This document shows, piece by piece, positions 1-8,554 of a stretch of DNA of 26,495 nt (its first letter is position 1; each line of letters begins with the position of its first letter). The notes beneath the pieces were generated by a model. The model saw nothing but the letters and a program-made list of their open reading frames with translations, was not told the DNA's origin and did not search any database. Location of the stretch: the NCBI GenBank assembly GCA_947484245.1, contig CANKOT010000021.1:1-26495 (forward strand). Direction: 5' to 3'. Made by a program: the position numbers and the translations under genes. Source of the stretch: Comamonadaceae bacterium (GTDB taxonomy: Bacteria; Pseudomonadota; Gammaproteobacteria; Burkholderiales; Burkholderiaceae).

Positions 1-1
1 C

Positions 2-523
2 ATGCTGATTGAAATCAAATCACGCATGTTGTTGCCGCCGAAAAAGGTGGCTGAAGGCCAAGAGCCAGAAGATCCGCGCGCCGAATTGGTTCGCCGTTTG
101 CTCGAGTACGAGCAAATGAAAATGGCTTCTATGCAATTGGGCAACTTACCTCAATATGGTCGCGACTTTTTGAAGGCGCAGGTCTACATTGAGCAAAGCC
201 TTCAACCGCGCTTTCCCGACGTGCACTTGGTTGAGTTGCAAGAAGCATGGCGCGATATTTTGAAACGCGCCAAGCTGGTTCAACACCACAAAATCACGCG
301 CGAAGAACTCAGTGTGCGTGAGCACATGAGCATTGTTTTAAGGCACCTTCAAGGCCGCAAGTTTGTAGAATTTGAAAACTTGTTTGACCCCAGCAAAGGC
401 ACACCCGTCTTGGTGGTCACGTTCATTGCGCTGCTTGAGTTGGCCAAAGAAACGCTCATTGAAATTACGCAAGCTGAAGCTTTCGCACCCATCTACGTGC
501 GGCTGTCCTTCACACCCGTTTAA
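2..523 (+). CDS. scpA: Segregation and condensation protein A, 3' part (ScpA kleisin)
   Basis: Only the C-terminal 173 residues are inside the window; the reading frame is open at the left edge and the ATG at base 2 is an internal Met. The protein opens with the segment LIEIKSRMLLP, typical of the middle of ScpA just after the SMC-binding N-terminal domain, and ends with a winged-helix-like stretch (about residues 130-173) that in ScpA contacts the SMC head. ScpA is the kleisin subunit that bridges the heads of the SMC dimer together with ScpB and helps to organise and segregate the chromosome. It converges on gpsA with only 12 bases between the stop codons, and no hairpin terminator is seen there. 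The family call is firm; nothing can be said about its promoter or N-terminus. Confidence 0.93.
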   Translation: MLIEIKSRMLLPPKKVAEGQEPEDPRAELVRRLLEYEQMKMASMQLGNLPQYGRDFLKAQVYIEQSLQPRFPDVHLVELQEAWRDILKRAKLVQHHKITREELSVREHMSIVLRHLQGRKFVEFENLFDPSKGTPVLVVTFIALLELAKETLIEITQAEAFAPIYVRLSFTPV

Positions 524-535
524 CTCACAAATGCT

Positions 536-1558
536 TTAAGTCGTTTCGCCCTTGGCGTCTCGGCCCATGAGAGCCGCCACGGCTTCAGATGGCTTTAGCC
601 GACCATCCAACAACGCCACCACCCCCTGTGCAATGGGCATCTCAATGCCCAAAGCATGTGCCCGCTTGACCACGGTCCGCGCGCTGTAAACGCCCTCGGC
701 CACGTGCCCCAAGGATTGAACTGCTTGCTGCAAGTCCATGCCCTGCGCCAACAACAAACCCACTTTGCGATTGCGGCTGAGATCGCCAGTGGCGGTGAGC
801 ACCAAATCGCCCAAGCCAGACAAGCCCATGAAGGTTTCGGCTTTGGCGCCCAGAGCCAAGCCTAATCGGGTCATTTCTGACAGGCCGCGGGTGATCAATG
901 CGGCACGCGCATTCAGGCCTAAATGAAGGCCATCGCACAATCCAGTCGCAATGGCCAACACATTCTTCACAGCGCCGCCCACCTCCACGCCAACAATGTC
1001 GTCATTGGCATACATCCGCAAACTGGGGCTGTGAAATGCATCTACCAAAATTTGCCGCACAGTGGCATGCTCACTGGCTGCCACCAAAGCGGTGGGCTGA
1101 GCGCGTGCCACTTCCAATGCAAAACTGGGCCCACTCAAAGCACCTGCCAGCAAACGCGGCGCGACTTGCTGGCAAACCTCGTGCGGCATGGCACCCGATT
1201 CAATGTGTTGCGAGCTCGCCTCAAAGCCTTTGCAAAGCCAAGCCACAGGAACTTGCACATTCTGCAATCTCTGCAACATGCTGCGCAGCGCAGACATGGG
1301 CGTGCCAATCACAATCAAGTCTTGGGCAGCGGCCCAGGAAGCCAATTCCGAAACAGGCGAGCTTGTGCACTGCAAAGCTTTGGGAAACTCGATCTCAGGC
1401 AAATAACGCGAATTGCAGCGTTGCAATTGCATTTCTTTGGCAGCAAGCGGGTCACGTGTCCAAAGCTGGACCTGGTGACCAGCAGCATGCCGGCTGGCAC
1501 TGATGGCCAGCGCTGTGCCCCAAGCACCTGCCCCGATGACCGCGATCTTCAGGCTCAA
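536..1558 (-). CDS. gpsA: Glycerol-3-phosphate dehydrogenase [NAD(P)+]
   Basis: 340-residue cytoplasmic enzyme that reduces dihydroxyacetone phosphate to sn-glycerol-3-phosphate, the backbone precursor of phospholipids. Seen in the sequence: the N-terminal Rossmann motif [10 protein letters not shown] (residues 9-18), the CKGFE segment, the GALSGPSFA block, and the [14 protein letters not shown] block carrying the catalytic Lys of the family. Length is normal. The start is a TTG codon (1556-1558): no ATG or GTG lies in frame between it and the upstream secB stop, and a GAGG ribosome-binding site sits 8 bases upstream. It is the last gene of a leftward cluster after secB (20-base gap), as in many betaproteobacteria. 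The TTG start may keep expression modest; that is inference. Confidence 0.96.
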   Translation of the reverse strand: MSLKIAVIGAGAWGTALAISASRHAAGHQVQLWTRDPLAAKEMQLQRCNSRYLPEIEFPKALQCTSSPVSELASWAAAQDLIVIGTPMSALRSMLQRLQNVQVPVAWLCKGFEASSQHIESGAMPHEVCQQVAPRLLAGALSGPSFALEVARAQPTALVAASEHATVRQILVDAFHSPSLRMYANDDIVGVEVGGAVKNVLAIATGLCDGLHLGLNARAALITRGLSEMTRLGLALGAKAETFMGLSGLGDLVLTATGDLSRNRKVGLLLAQGMDLQQAVQSLGHVAEGVYSARTVVKRAHALGIEMPIAQGVVALLDGRLKPSEAVAALMGRDAKGETT

Positions 1559-1578
1559 GTTGGGGGCCTCGCAGTCAA

Positions 1579-2037
1579 TTACTGAACTTGCGGTGCTGCC
1601 GCTTTTTCAGCCGCTTCAGCTTGTTGCTGCTCGTACATGGCTTGGAAATTAATTTCAGCCAAGTGCACAGGCGGGAAGCCAGCGCGTGTGACCATGTCTG
1701 CGACGTTGCCGCGCAAATAGGGGTAAATGATTTGGGGGCAAGCGATGCCCATGACAGAGCCCATTTGGTCGTCTGGCAAATTGCGGATTTCAAAAATACC
1801 GGCTTGCTTGCACTCCACCAAGAACACTGTTTTGTCTTCAATTTTGGTGTGCACCGTGGCAGTGACGCACACTTCGTACACGCCATCGGCAGCTTGATTG
1901 GCCTCAACACCCAACTGAATATCGACAGCAGGTTGCTTCTGCTCAAGCAAAATAGCTGGAGAGTTGGGTTGCTCCAAAGACGCCTCTTTCATATAGACGC
2001 GCTGGATTTGGAACACAGGGGTGCTTGCTTCAGACAT
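1579..2037 (-). CDS. secB: Protein-export chaperone SecB
   Basis: 152 residues. SecB is a cytoplasmic homotetrameric chaperone that keeps precursor proteins unfolded and delivers them to SecA at the Sec translocon. Recognised from the N-terminal [18 protein letters not shown] block, the [17 protein letters not shown] block, and the [18 protein letters not shown] block that forms the conserved core, followed by [11 protein letters not shown]. The C-terminus is a short acidic/alanine-rich tail usual for the family. An AAGAG ribosome-binding site lies 5 bases upstream of the ATG. It lies between grxC (114 bases upstream) and gpsA. The larger gap on the grxC side leaves room for its own promoter. 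Confidence 0.97.
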   Translation of the reverse strand: MSEASTPVFQIQRVYMKEASLEQPNSPAILLEQKQPAVDIQLGVEANQAADGVYEVCVTATVHTKIEDKTVFLVECKQAGIFEIRNLPDDQMGSVMGIACPQIIYPYLRGNVADMVTRAGFPPVHLAEINFQAMYEQQQAEAAEKAAAPQVQ

Positions 2038-2105
2038 AAAAACTCTTGGTTAAAAGTGATATTCCCATCGGCCGCTTGAAAAGCCCCTGCCAAGGGATTG
2101 AGCAC

Positions 2106-2134
2106 ATTATCACCGATACAGAAAGGGGTAAAAA
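2106..2134 (-). promoter_or_regulatory. Possible sigma70-type promoter for secB-gpsA
   Basis: Reading leftward in the 114-base gap between grxC and secB, a GATAAT -10-like box (2106-2111, five of six matches) is preceded at 17 bases by a poor -35-like box TTTTTA (2129-2134). A start here would give a leader of about 60 bases for secB. Supported only by eye, with a weak -35. Confidence 0.28.
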
Positions 2135-2151
2135 TGCTTCAACTACAGGAT

Positions 2152-2412
2152 TTAGTCGGCCTGCAAAAGCGGAATCAAGCCGCCTTTGGCGTCGAGGGCC
2201 ATTAAATCGTCGCAGCCACCGACATGGGTCTCGCCAATGAAAATTTGAGGCACCGTTCTGCGCCCAGTGATGTTCATCATGTGTTGGCGAATTTCAGGTT
2301 GGGTGTCCACTCGAATTTCTTCAATGTCGATCACCCCCTTGGCCTTCAAAATTTGTTTGGCGCGAACGCAATAAGGGCAGACAGCAGTGGTGTACATCTT
2401 CACATGGGGCAT
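2152..2412 (-). CDS. grxC: Glutaredoxin 3 (GrxC)
   Basis: 86-residue dithiol glutaredoxin, a cytoplasmic thiol-disulfide oxidoreductase using glutathione. Seen: the CPYC active site (Cys12, Cys15), the TVPQIFI segment with the cis-Pro, and the GGCDDLMAL block that binds glutathione. A clear GGAG ribosome-binding site lies 5 bases before the ATG. It lies between a rhodanese gene upstream and secB downstream on the same strand. The rhodanese-grxC-secB-gpsA order suggests a redox/export housekeeping cluster; a functional link between them is inference. Confidence 0.95.
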   Translation of the reverse strand: MPHVKMYTTAVCPYCVRAKQILKAKGVIDIEEIRVDTQPEIRQHMMNITGRRTVPQIFIGETHVGGCDDLMALDAKGGLIPLLQAD

Positions 2413-2463
2413 GACTTCTCCAATTCAATACTCTGAAACAGGCTGAATCTTTTTGAGATTCGC

Positions 2464-2871
2464 TCAGGCTTTTTCGACGGGCAAACTGGCTTCGCGCCAA
2501 GCCTTCAAGCCACCCGACAAGGCCTGAGCTCGTTCGTACCCCAATTTTTTCGCCTGACTGGCTGCACGGCTGGCCCGGCCACCCACTTGGCAAACCAAGA
2601 TCACTGGCAAGTTCTTGTTTTTGACCAACAGGGGCAATTGACTCTCAAGCTGGCCCAGTGGGATATTTTTGGAACCCAAGGCATGTCCCTGCGCATATTC
2701 TGCGGGCTCACAGACATCAATCAATACCGCTTTTTCTCGGTTGATCAGCAAAACAGCCTCGGTGGGTTCGATACCGCCAGCAGCACCTTTGGTGATGGTT
2801 GGCAAAAACAGAGCCACGGCAGAAGCTGCGGCGACAGTGACCAACATCCAATTTTCAATCAAAAAATTCAC
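2464..2871 (-). CDS. Membrane-anchored rhodanese-like sulfurtransferase
   Basis: 135 residues: one N-terminal membrane segment (about residues 8-25) followed by a single rhodanese domain. The active-site loop is CQVGGRAS with the persulfide-forming Cys94, and the domain ends with the typical ALSGGLKAWREASLP block. Rhodaneses carry sulfane sulfur on this Cys; the physiological donor and acceptor are unknown here. The start is a GTG (2869-2871) with an AAGGG ribosome-binding site 6 bases upstream, and the resulting NFLIENWML N-terminus places the membrane anchor correctly; the next in-frame Met (residue 9) would cut into the anchor. It is the first gene of the leftward grxC-secB-gpsA cluster and is divergent from gpmA. 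Confidence 0.88.
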   Translation of the reverse strand: MNFLIENWMLVTVAAASAVALFLPTITKGAAGGIEPTEAVLLINREKAVLIDVCEPAEYAQGHALGSKNIPLGQLESQLPLLVKNKNLPVILVCQVGGRASRAASQAKKLGYERAQALSGGLKAWREASLPVEKA

Positions 2872-2982
2872 AAAAAACCCTTAAAAAGTTCATTTGCAGT
2901 CTAATTCAAGAAGACATGCAAGATTCGAATTCTAAAATGCTGGGCGTGATCCCGCATTTCTTTCTTGTTAAATCCTTTGACC

Positions 2983-3726
2983 ATGTACAAATTCGTTCTT
3001 ATTCGCCACGGCGAGTCCACTTGGAATTTAGAAAATCGCTTCACGGGCTGGACCGACGTTGACCTCACGCCCACTGGCATTGAGCAGGCCCAAACTGCTG
3101 GACGCTTGCTCAAAGCGGCGGGCTACGAGTTCGACTTAGCTTACACCAGCGTGCTCAAGCGCGCCATTCACACCATCTGGCACACCCTAGATGCCATGGA
3201 CCGCCAGTGGCTGCCTGTCCACCACAGCTGGCGCCTGAACGAGCGTCATTACGGCGCTCTGCAAGGGCTGAACAAAGCTGAAACTGCAAAAAAGTTTGGC
3301 GATGAGCAAGTCTTGGTTTGGCGCCGAAGCTATGACACCCCCCCGCCTGCCCTGGAAGCATCCGACCCCCGCTGTGAGCGCTCTGACCTGCGCTATGCCA
3401 AGCTCAAGCCACAAGACATTCCGCTCACGGAGTGCTTAAAAGATACCGTAGACCGAGTCATGCCTTTTTGGAACGACTCCATGGCACCCGCCATCAAGGC
3501 TGGCAAACAAATTGTGGTGGCTGCGCATGGCAACTCCATTCGGGCCTTGATCAAGTACTTGGACAATGTCTCCGATGCAGACATCGTGAATTTGAACATT
3601 CCCAATGGCATTCCGCTGGTCTACGAGCTGGATGCCAACTTAAAGCCCATCAAACACTACTACCTGGGTGATGCAGAGGCAGCAGCCAAGGCGGCGGCGG
3701 CAGTAGCCAGCCAAGGCAAAGCTTGA
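2983..3726 (+). CDS. gpmA: 2,3-bisphosphoglycerate-dependent phosphoglycerate mutase
   Basis: 247-residue glycolytic/gluconeogenic enzyme interconverting 3- and 2-phosphoglycerate. Seen: the RHGES motif with the phosphohistidine (His9), the [12 protein letters not shown] block, the [14 protein letters not shown] block, and the second catalytic His in [16 protein letters not shown]. The ATG at 2983 is chosen because [12 protein letters not shown] is the normal family N-terminus; a TTG 18 bases upstream would add six unlikely residues. No strong ribosome-binding site precedes it. The C-terminus is an alanine-rich tail. It is divergent from the rhodanese gene (111-base gap) and is followed by ctpA on the same strand. 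Confidence 0.96.
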   Translation: MYKFVLIRHGESTWNLENRFTGWTDVDLTPTGIEQAQTAGRLLKAAGYEFDLAYTSVLKRAIHTIWHTLDAMDRQWLPVHHSWRLNERHYGALQGLNKAETAKKFGDEQVLVWRRSYDTPPPALEASDPRCERSDLRYAKLKPQDIPLTECLKDTVDRVMPFWNDSMAPAIKAGKQIVVAAHGNSIRALIKYLDNVSDADIVNLNIPNGIPLVYELDANLKPIKHYYLGDAEAAAKAAAAVASQGKA

Positions 3727-3760
3727 CAAAACTTGATTTACCTAACCAACATGACCGGAC

Positions 3761-3791
3761 TTGCACGGAGAAGACTGTCAGGGTGTATATT
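3761..3791 (+). promoter_or_regulatory. Possible promoter for ctpA
   Basis: In the 97-base gap between gpmA and ctpA, a TTGCAC -35-like box (3761-3766) is followed by a TGTATATT stretch. The -10 could be TGTATA (3784-3789, 17-base spacer) or TATATT (3786-3791, 19-base spacer). The ctpA ATG lies about 30 bases further on, with a ribosome-binding site AGGGG at 3811-3815. Assigned by eye only. Confidence 0.38.
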
Positions 3792-3823
3792 GGATCAAAA
3801 GGAGACCTAAAGGGGTCAAACAC

Positions 3824-5272
3824 ATGGGACAGAAATTGAAAATCGCAGGTTGGCTCAGCATTGGCGCTTTAGCGGGCGCGCTCACCACCATTTCGCTTCA
3901 AACCACGGCGCGAGGTGCCTTTGCGCCTTTGCCGCTTGAAGAACTCCAGCAACTGGCGGCCGTGTTTGGCATGGTTAAAAGCGACTATGTCGAAAACGTC
4001 GATGAGAAAAAACTCATCACTGAGGCGATCTCTGGCATGGTCTCCAGCCTCGACCCGCACTCCCAATACTTCGACAAGAAAAGCTTCAAAGAATTCAGCG
4101 AAGGCACCTCGGGGCGCTTTGTCGGTGTGGGCATTGAGATCACTCAAGAAGAAGGCGTGGTCAAGGTGGTGTCCCCCATTGAAGGCTCACCAGCCGACCG
4201 TGCCGGCTTGAAAACCAACGACCTCATTACCAAAATTGACGAGACCATCGTCAAAGGTTTGTCCATGAACGATGCGGTCAAGCGCATGCGGGGTGAGCCC
4301 AATACCAAAGTGGTCCTCACGATTTTCCGCAAAGATGAAAGCCGCACTTTCACGGTCACCATTGTTCGTGAGGAAATTAAAACCCAATCGGTCAAAGCCA
4401 AAGTGGTTCAGCCAGGATATGGCTGGATTCGAGTTTCACAATTCCAGGAAAGAACCGTCGAAGATTTTTCCAAGAAACTAGAAGACATGTTCAAGCAAGA
4501 CCCCAAGCTCCAAGGCTTGGTGCTCGATTTGCGCAACGACCCAGGTGGTCTTTTGGATGCTGCCGTGGCCTTGTCTGCCGCTTTCTTGCCTGCAAACGTC
4601 ACCGTGGTTTCAACCAACGGCCAATTGGAAGAAAGCAAATTTGTTTACAAAGCCGCGCCCCAGTTTTGGCGCCGCAACTCTGACAACGACCCGATACAAC
4701 GCCTGACCCAAAACACCCAAGGCAAATTGAAAAATATTCCGCTGGTGGTCTTGGTCAACGAAGGCTCCGCCTCAGCCAGTGAAATTGTGGCTGGCGCACT
4801 GCAGGATCACAAGCGTGCCACCATCATGGGTAGCCAAACATTTGGCAAAGGCTCCGTTCAAACGGTTCGCCAGTTAGGGCCTGACACCGCTTTGAAACTC
4901 ACCACGGCCCGCTACTACACCCCCAATGGCAAATCGATTCAAGCCAAGGGCATCTTGCCTGATGTCATGCTCGATGAAACTGAAAATGGCAATGTGTTTG
5001 CAGCGCTTCGCACCCGCGAGGCCGATTTAGAAAAACATCTGGGCAATGGCCAAGAGGCTGAAAAGAAAAATGAAGAGCGCCAAAAAGCCAGAGAAGCAGC
5101 ACTCAAAAAATTAGAAGAAGATGCCAAGAAACCAGAATCTGAAAGACGTCCACCCGAATTTGGATCTGACAAAGACTTCCAACTTATCCAAGCTCTGAAT
5201 CAACTGAAGGGCTTGCCCGTCAAAGCCAGTGCCACCTTGGCTGAGCGCAAAGTAGAGAAAAAAGACAAGTAA
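3824..5272 (+). CDS. ctpA: S41 carboxy-terminal processing protease (CtpA/Prc family)
   Basis: 482-residue periplasmic serine protease with a Ser-Lys dyad. The order is: N-terminal signal/anchor segment (about residues 7-27), a helical segment, a PDZ domain (about 90-175, with GRFVGVGIEI and SPADRAGLKTNDLI), then the S41 catalytic domain. The block GSASASEIVAGAL supplies the catalytic Ser (Ser317), and the Lys lies 25 residues on in FGKGSVQT (Lys342), the same spacing as Ser452/Lys477 of E. coli Prc. A strongly charged, probably coiled-coil region (about 400-450) precedes the C-terminus. The ATG at 3824 has an AGGGG ribosome-binding site 8 bases upstream; the frame is open further upstream but lacks a signal-like start there. 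Substrates are not evident. It is followed after 6 bases by the E1-like gene. Confidence 0.94.
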   Translation: MGQKLKIAGWLSIGALAGALTTISLQTTARGAFAPLPLEELQQLAAVFGMVKSDYVENVDEKKLITEAISGMVSSLDPHSQYFDKKSFKEFSEGTSGRFVGVGIEITQEEGVVKVVSPIEGSPADRAGLKTNDLITKIDETIVKGLSMNDAVKRMRGEPNTKVVLTIFRKDESRTFTVTIVREEIKTQSVKAKVVQPGYGWIRVSQFQERTVEDFSKKLEDMFKQDPKLQGLVLDLRNDPGGLLDAAVALSAAFLPANVTVVSTNGQLEESKFVYKAAPQFWRRNSDNDPIQRLTQNTQGKLKNIPLVVLVNEGSASASEIVAGALQDHKRATIMGSQTFGKGSVQTVRQLGPDTALKLTTARYYTPNGKSIQAKGILPDVMLDETENGNVFAALRTREADLEKHLGNGQEAEKKNEERQKAREAALKKLEEDAKKPESERRPPEFGSDKDFQLIQALNQLKGLPVKASATLAERKVEKKDK

Positions 5273-5278
5273 TCGCCC

Positions 5279-6046
5279 ATGAGGGACGATCAGCTCCTGC
5301 GTTATTCGCGCCACATTCTTTTAGACGAGTGGGGCGTTGAAGGCCAGGAGCGGGTCTCTCAATCGCACGCGCTGATCATTGGCGCAGGTGGTCTTGGATC
5401 TCCTGCCGCTCTTTACTTGGCCAGCGCAGGTGTTGGCCATATCAGCTTGATCGATCACGATCATGTTGATGTCACCAACCTGCAACGCCAAATCGCTCAT
5501 TCCCAAAACCGTGTGGGGCAATACAAAGTGGCCTCCCTTCAAACGGCCATGTCGGCCATCAATCCAGAAGTGCGCGTGAGTTGCTATGCGCAAAAAGCAG
5601 ATACCGCATTGCTAGAACAATTCGTGCCTACGGCCGATGTGGTCTTGGACTGCACAGACAATTTTGAAACACGCCAACTGATCAACCTGGCATGCGCAAA
5701 GTTTGCCAAGCCTTTGGTTTCGGGCGCAGCCTTGCGCCTGGACGGCCAGGTGGCGGTCTACGACACGCGCCAGTCAGACTCACCTTGCTACGCCTGCGTG
5801 TTTCCGCCCACCTCCAGCTTTGAAGAAACACACTGCGCCACCATGGGCGTTTTGGCTCCCTTGGTGGGGGTGATCGGCAGCATGCAAGCCACCGAAGCGC
5901 TGAAATTATTGAGCGGCATGGGCAGCAGCCTTCACGGCAAGCTCATGATGTTCAATGCGCAGCACATGGAGTGGCAAACCATGCGCACGGCCAGAAATAT
6001 GAGTTGCCCAGTGTGCAGTTCGTTTCGCAATCAGGCCACCCGCTAA
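5279..6046 (+). CDS. moeB: MoeB/ThiF-type sulfur-carrier adenylyltransferase
   Basis: 255-residue E1-like ATP-dependent adenylyltransferase that activates the C-terminal Gly of a ubiquitin-fold sulfur carrier (MoaD for molybdopterin or ThiS for thiamine). Seen: RYSRHILLDEWG at the N-terminus, the nucleotide loop GAGGLG (35-40), NLQRQI, the DCTDN motif (124-128) with the Mg-binding Asp, the zinc pairs CYAC (Cys170/Cys173) and CPVC (Cys243/Cys246), and CATMGVLAPLVGVIGS. There is no C-terminal rhodanese domain, so it is the short MoeB/ThiF form. No moa or thi genes are nearby, so the true partner cannot be fixed from context. Its ATG lies 6 bases after the ctpA stop, suggesting co-transcription. 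Confidence 0.9.
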   Translation: MRDDQLLRYSRHILLDEWGVEGQERVSQSHALIIGAGGLGSPAALYLASAGVGHISLIDHDHVDVTNLQRQIAHSQNRVGQYKVASLQTAMSAINPEVRVSCYAQKADTALLEQFVPTADVVLDCTDNFETRQLINLACAKFAKPLVSGAALRLDGQVAVYDTRQSDSPCYACVFPPTSSFEETHCATMGVLAPLVGVIGSMQATEALKLLSGMGSSLHGKLMMFNAQHMEWQTMRTARNMSCPVCSSFRNQATR

Positions 6047-6082
6047 CGCCTCCCAGTTGCTGACTAAACCCCTTATTTCGAC

Positions 6083-7714
6083 ATGAACGCTCTACTGGCT
6101 TTGTTTCCGTTCCTCAAATGGCCGCGCTTAAAGCCTGAGCTCTTTCGCCAAGAATGGACAGCGGGGTTTTCAGTGGCCCTCCTCATGGTGCCGCAGTCGG
6201 TTGCTTATGCAGCCTTGGCTGGCATGCCACTGGTCACGGGGCTTTATGCCGCACTTCTACCCGCTTTGGTGGGCGTGATGTGGGGTGGCTCTACGCGTTT
6301 GTCCATTGGCCCTTCAGCGCTCACTTGCGTGCTCATCAGCGCCTCTCTCACAGGCCTTGCACAGCCCAGCAGTGCGCATTGGGTCAACTTGGCTATTTGG
6401 CTGGCCCTGATGGCTGGGGCTTTGCAATTGACGATGGGCCTGCTTCGGTATGGCTGGCTTTTGAATCTGATCAGCTCTCCAGTCATGATGGGTTTCACAC
6501 AAGCAGCAGGCCTCTTGATCATGGTTTCTCAATTGCCGGCCCTCACCGGTTGGCAGTCGGGGGGCTCTTTCCAATGGCCCGATGTGGGTTTGGGCGCTGC
6601 CAGCTTGGCTGCATTGTTTCTGGCCAAAAAATGGGCGCCCAAATCGCCTAGCATCATGGTGGTGGTTGCAGTCAGTGCGGCCGTCAGTTATGCCATCGGC
6701 TATGAAGCGAATGGCGGCGCCGTGATTGGTGCCTTGCCCGCTTCACTGCCTAGCCTTGGCTTGCCGCATCTGCTCTCTTGGGAGGAGCTGGGATTTCTAG
6801 TCGGACCTGCCGTTTTGATTGCACTGGTCAGTTTTTTAGAAGCGGCTTCATGCGCAAAAACAGAGAATCAAAAAGAGGGGACCGTCTGGCAAGAGAACCA
6901 AGACCTCATCGGGCAGGGCTTGGCCAAAATGGTGTCTGGTCTAAGCGGTAGTTTTGCCACCAGTACGTCCTTCTCTCGATCGGCTATCAATTTGGCCTCG
7001 GGTGCCAAAACAGGCTGGGCAGTTGTGGGCACCACGTCCTTTGTGCTCTTGGCTGTTTTTGCATCGCCTGCGCTTTTTCATGTGCCTCGCGCCGTGTTGG
7101 CCGCCATTGTCATCTTGGCTGTCTCCAGCCTCATCCAGCCAATGGCCTTTGTCAAACTGTGGCGCATTGCACGCATAGAGGCCATCACTGCAGGACTGAC
7201 TTTTGGCATCACCTTGCTCAGTGCACCGCGCATATATTGGGGCGTTTTGGCTGGCGTCCTCTTTGGCCTCAGCCACTTTTTACACACCCGATTGCACCCT
7301 CGAATCATCGAAGTGGGCTTGCATGACGATGGCAGTTTGCGCGATCGGCACTTGTGGCAGTTGCCCCCCTTGGCACCCCATGTTTTTGCCATTCGGATGG
7401 ATGCAGAGTTGGACTTCGCAGCCGCCAGCAGCTTTGAAAAATACATCACAGAGAAACTCCGTGAACAAGGGCAGATTCAACACGTCTGTCTGTTTGCCCA
7501 ATCCATCAACCGCATCGATGCAACTGGCGTTGAAACACTGCAACAACTTCTCCACTATTTGACTCAAAGCGGCATCCAGTTGCATATCAGTGGCATCAAA
7601 TTGCCAGTTGAGAAAGCCCTCAAATTGGCAGGTGAGTTAGGCCCAGAAAGTCAGGTGAAGTTGTATCGAACCGACCCTGAAGCCATACAGGCTTTGCGAT
7701 CACTTCAGGCTTAA
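6083..7714 (+). CDS. SulP-family anion transporter with STAS domain
   Basis: 543-residue inner-membrane protein. The N-terminal part (about residues 15-420) is strongly hydrophobic with roughly a dozen membrane segments. It contains the SulP signature around PQSVAYAALAGMPLVTGLYA, and the GLSGSFATSTSFSRSAIN block. The C-terminal part (about 430-543) is a cytoplasmic STAS domain (VCLFAQSINRIDATGVETL). SulP proteins move sulfate, bicarbonate or dicarboxylates; the substrate cannot be told from sequence alone and no cysteine or carbon-fixation genes adjoin. It begins 36 bases after the moeB-type gene on the same strand, without a good ribosome-binding site. Its last 15 bases overlap the end of the convergent DUF429 gene. 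Confidence 0.93.
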   Translation: MNALLALFPFLKWPRLKPELFRQEWTAGFSVALLMVPQSVAYAALAGMPLVTGLYAALLPALVGVMWGGSTRLSIGPSALTCVLISASLTGLAQPSSAHWVNLAIWLALMAGALQLTMGLLRYGWLLNLISSPVMMGFTQAAGLLIMVSQLPALTGWQSGGSFQWPDVGLGAASLAALFLAKKWAPKSPSIMVVVAVSAAVSYAIGYEANGGAVIGALPASLPSLGLPHLLSWEELGFLVGPAVLIALVSFLEAASCAKTENQKEGTVWQENQDLIGQGLAKMVSGLSGSFATSTSFSRSAINLASGAKTGWAVVGTTSFVLLAVFASPALFHVPRAVLAAIVILAVSSLIQPMAFVKLWRIARIEAITAGLTFGITLLSAPRIYWGVLAGVLFGLSHFLHTRLHPRIIEVGLHDDGSLRDRHLWQLPPLAPHVFAIRMDAELDFAAASSFEKYITEKLREQGQIQHVCLFAQSINRIDATGVETLQQLLHYLTQSGIQLHISGIKLPVEKALKLAGELGPESQVKLYRTDPEAIQALRSLQA

Positions 7715-8554
7715 AGCGCTCACAATCCACCCTTCAAGTGGATCAAATTCTGGCAAGCCATAAGGCCCCTTGGAAGCCCCTGTTTCCTGCTGCTGGTGTG
7801 CCCACGCCGCCTGCACCATGCACAGCACCGCGTCCAAAGAATCGCCCGATCCGTCAAGCAACAAAGTGTCATGCTGCGCAGCGCTGAGCTTGAGCCGCAG
7901 GCCCAAACGGATTTGACCCAAATCGAGTGCATGGAGAATGTCTTTGCGAGCCATCCACCGGTCTGGCGTTTGTTTGGCTTTGTCGTCACTTTTGTAACTG
8001 CGTTGCTTCACAATTTCTCTGGCCAACAAGCCCGGATATGCCTCTAGGGCCACACGCTCAGGATGACCTTCACACATTCCTGGCAAAGTCCAACGGGCAG
8101 CACGCAACAAGGGCACACCGGCATGCATCATCCACGCAACGGGCGGATTGACCCATTTCATCGAGGGGCTAGAACCTGCGGGCAAGTCTGTGGCGCGATG
8201 TGCAAACTTAGATCCCGCTGGACGGCTGTCGCAAAACTGTTTGAAAAATTGACGCAATTGTTCGCGCGAAAAAGAGGCGTAACGGTCCATGCACTCTGGC
8301 CATGTGAGAGGCCATTGCATGTGTTCAACCCATTCGCGAGGCAAACCAAAAGGCAAATCAAAACCGCCGACACACATCGCCCCAGAAGGCGCCGGTGCAT
8401 TCAAGAAAATTTGAAAAGCTTCAAGTGTGTGAAATTTTTCCAAGCGATCAAGCTTCACAACCCCGCCTTGCTTTGCGCCTAGCGCGACCACAATGGGTTT
8501 GCGTTGACTCGGGCTGCTAGAAAAATCGCAGCCGATCAAACAAATATCAAGCAC
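7700..8554 (-). CDS. DUF429 family protein (predicted RNase H-fold nuclease)
   Basis: 284 residues with the DUF429 pattern: an early GCDFSSSP segment giving the first acidic residue, a central GGFDLPFGLP block, EAYPGLLAREI, RKDILHALD, and a C-terminal DSLDAVLCMVQAAWAH helix with Asp. The spacing of acidic residues fits the RNase H-like fold proposed for this family, but no biochemical role is firmly established. The frame is open to 8641, but I choose the GTG at 8552-8554, where the family N-terminus begins; the upstream extension lies wholly inside the BLUF gene. With this start it overlaps the BLUF stop by 8 bases, which implies translational coupling. The 3' end overlaps sulP by 15 bases. 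Confidence 0.78.
   Translation of the reverse strand: MLDICLIGCDFSSSPSQRKPIVVALGAKQGGVVKLDRLEKFHTLEAFQIFLNAPAPSGAMCVGGFDLPFGLPREWVEHMQWPLTWPECMDRYASFSREQLRQFFKQFCDSRPAGSKFAHRATDLPAGSSPSMKWVNPPVAWMMHAGVPLLRAARWTLPGMCEGHPERVALEAYPGLLAREIVKQRSYKSDDKAKQTPDRWMARKDILHALDLGQIRLGLRLKLSAAQHDTLLLDGSGDSLDAVLCMVQAAWAHQQQETGASKGPYGLPEFDPLEGWIVSALSLK

Noticed and set aside
923..1585. Overlapping open frames on the plus strand opposite gpsA
   Set aside because: Compositional shadows of gpsA; no ribosome-binding sites or domains.
2918..2940. TTCGAA-centred partial palindrome and TAAAAT box between rhodanese and gpmA, considered as a promoter
   Set aside because: No acceptable -35 at 16-19 bases, and the symmetry is only six bases.
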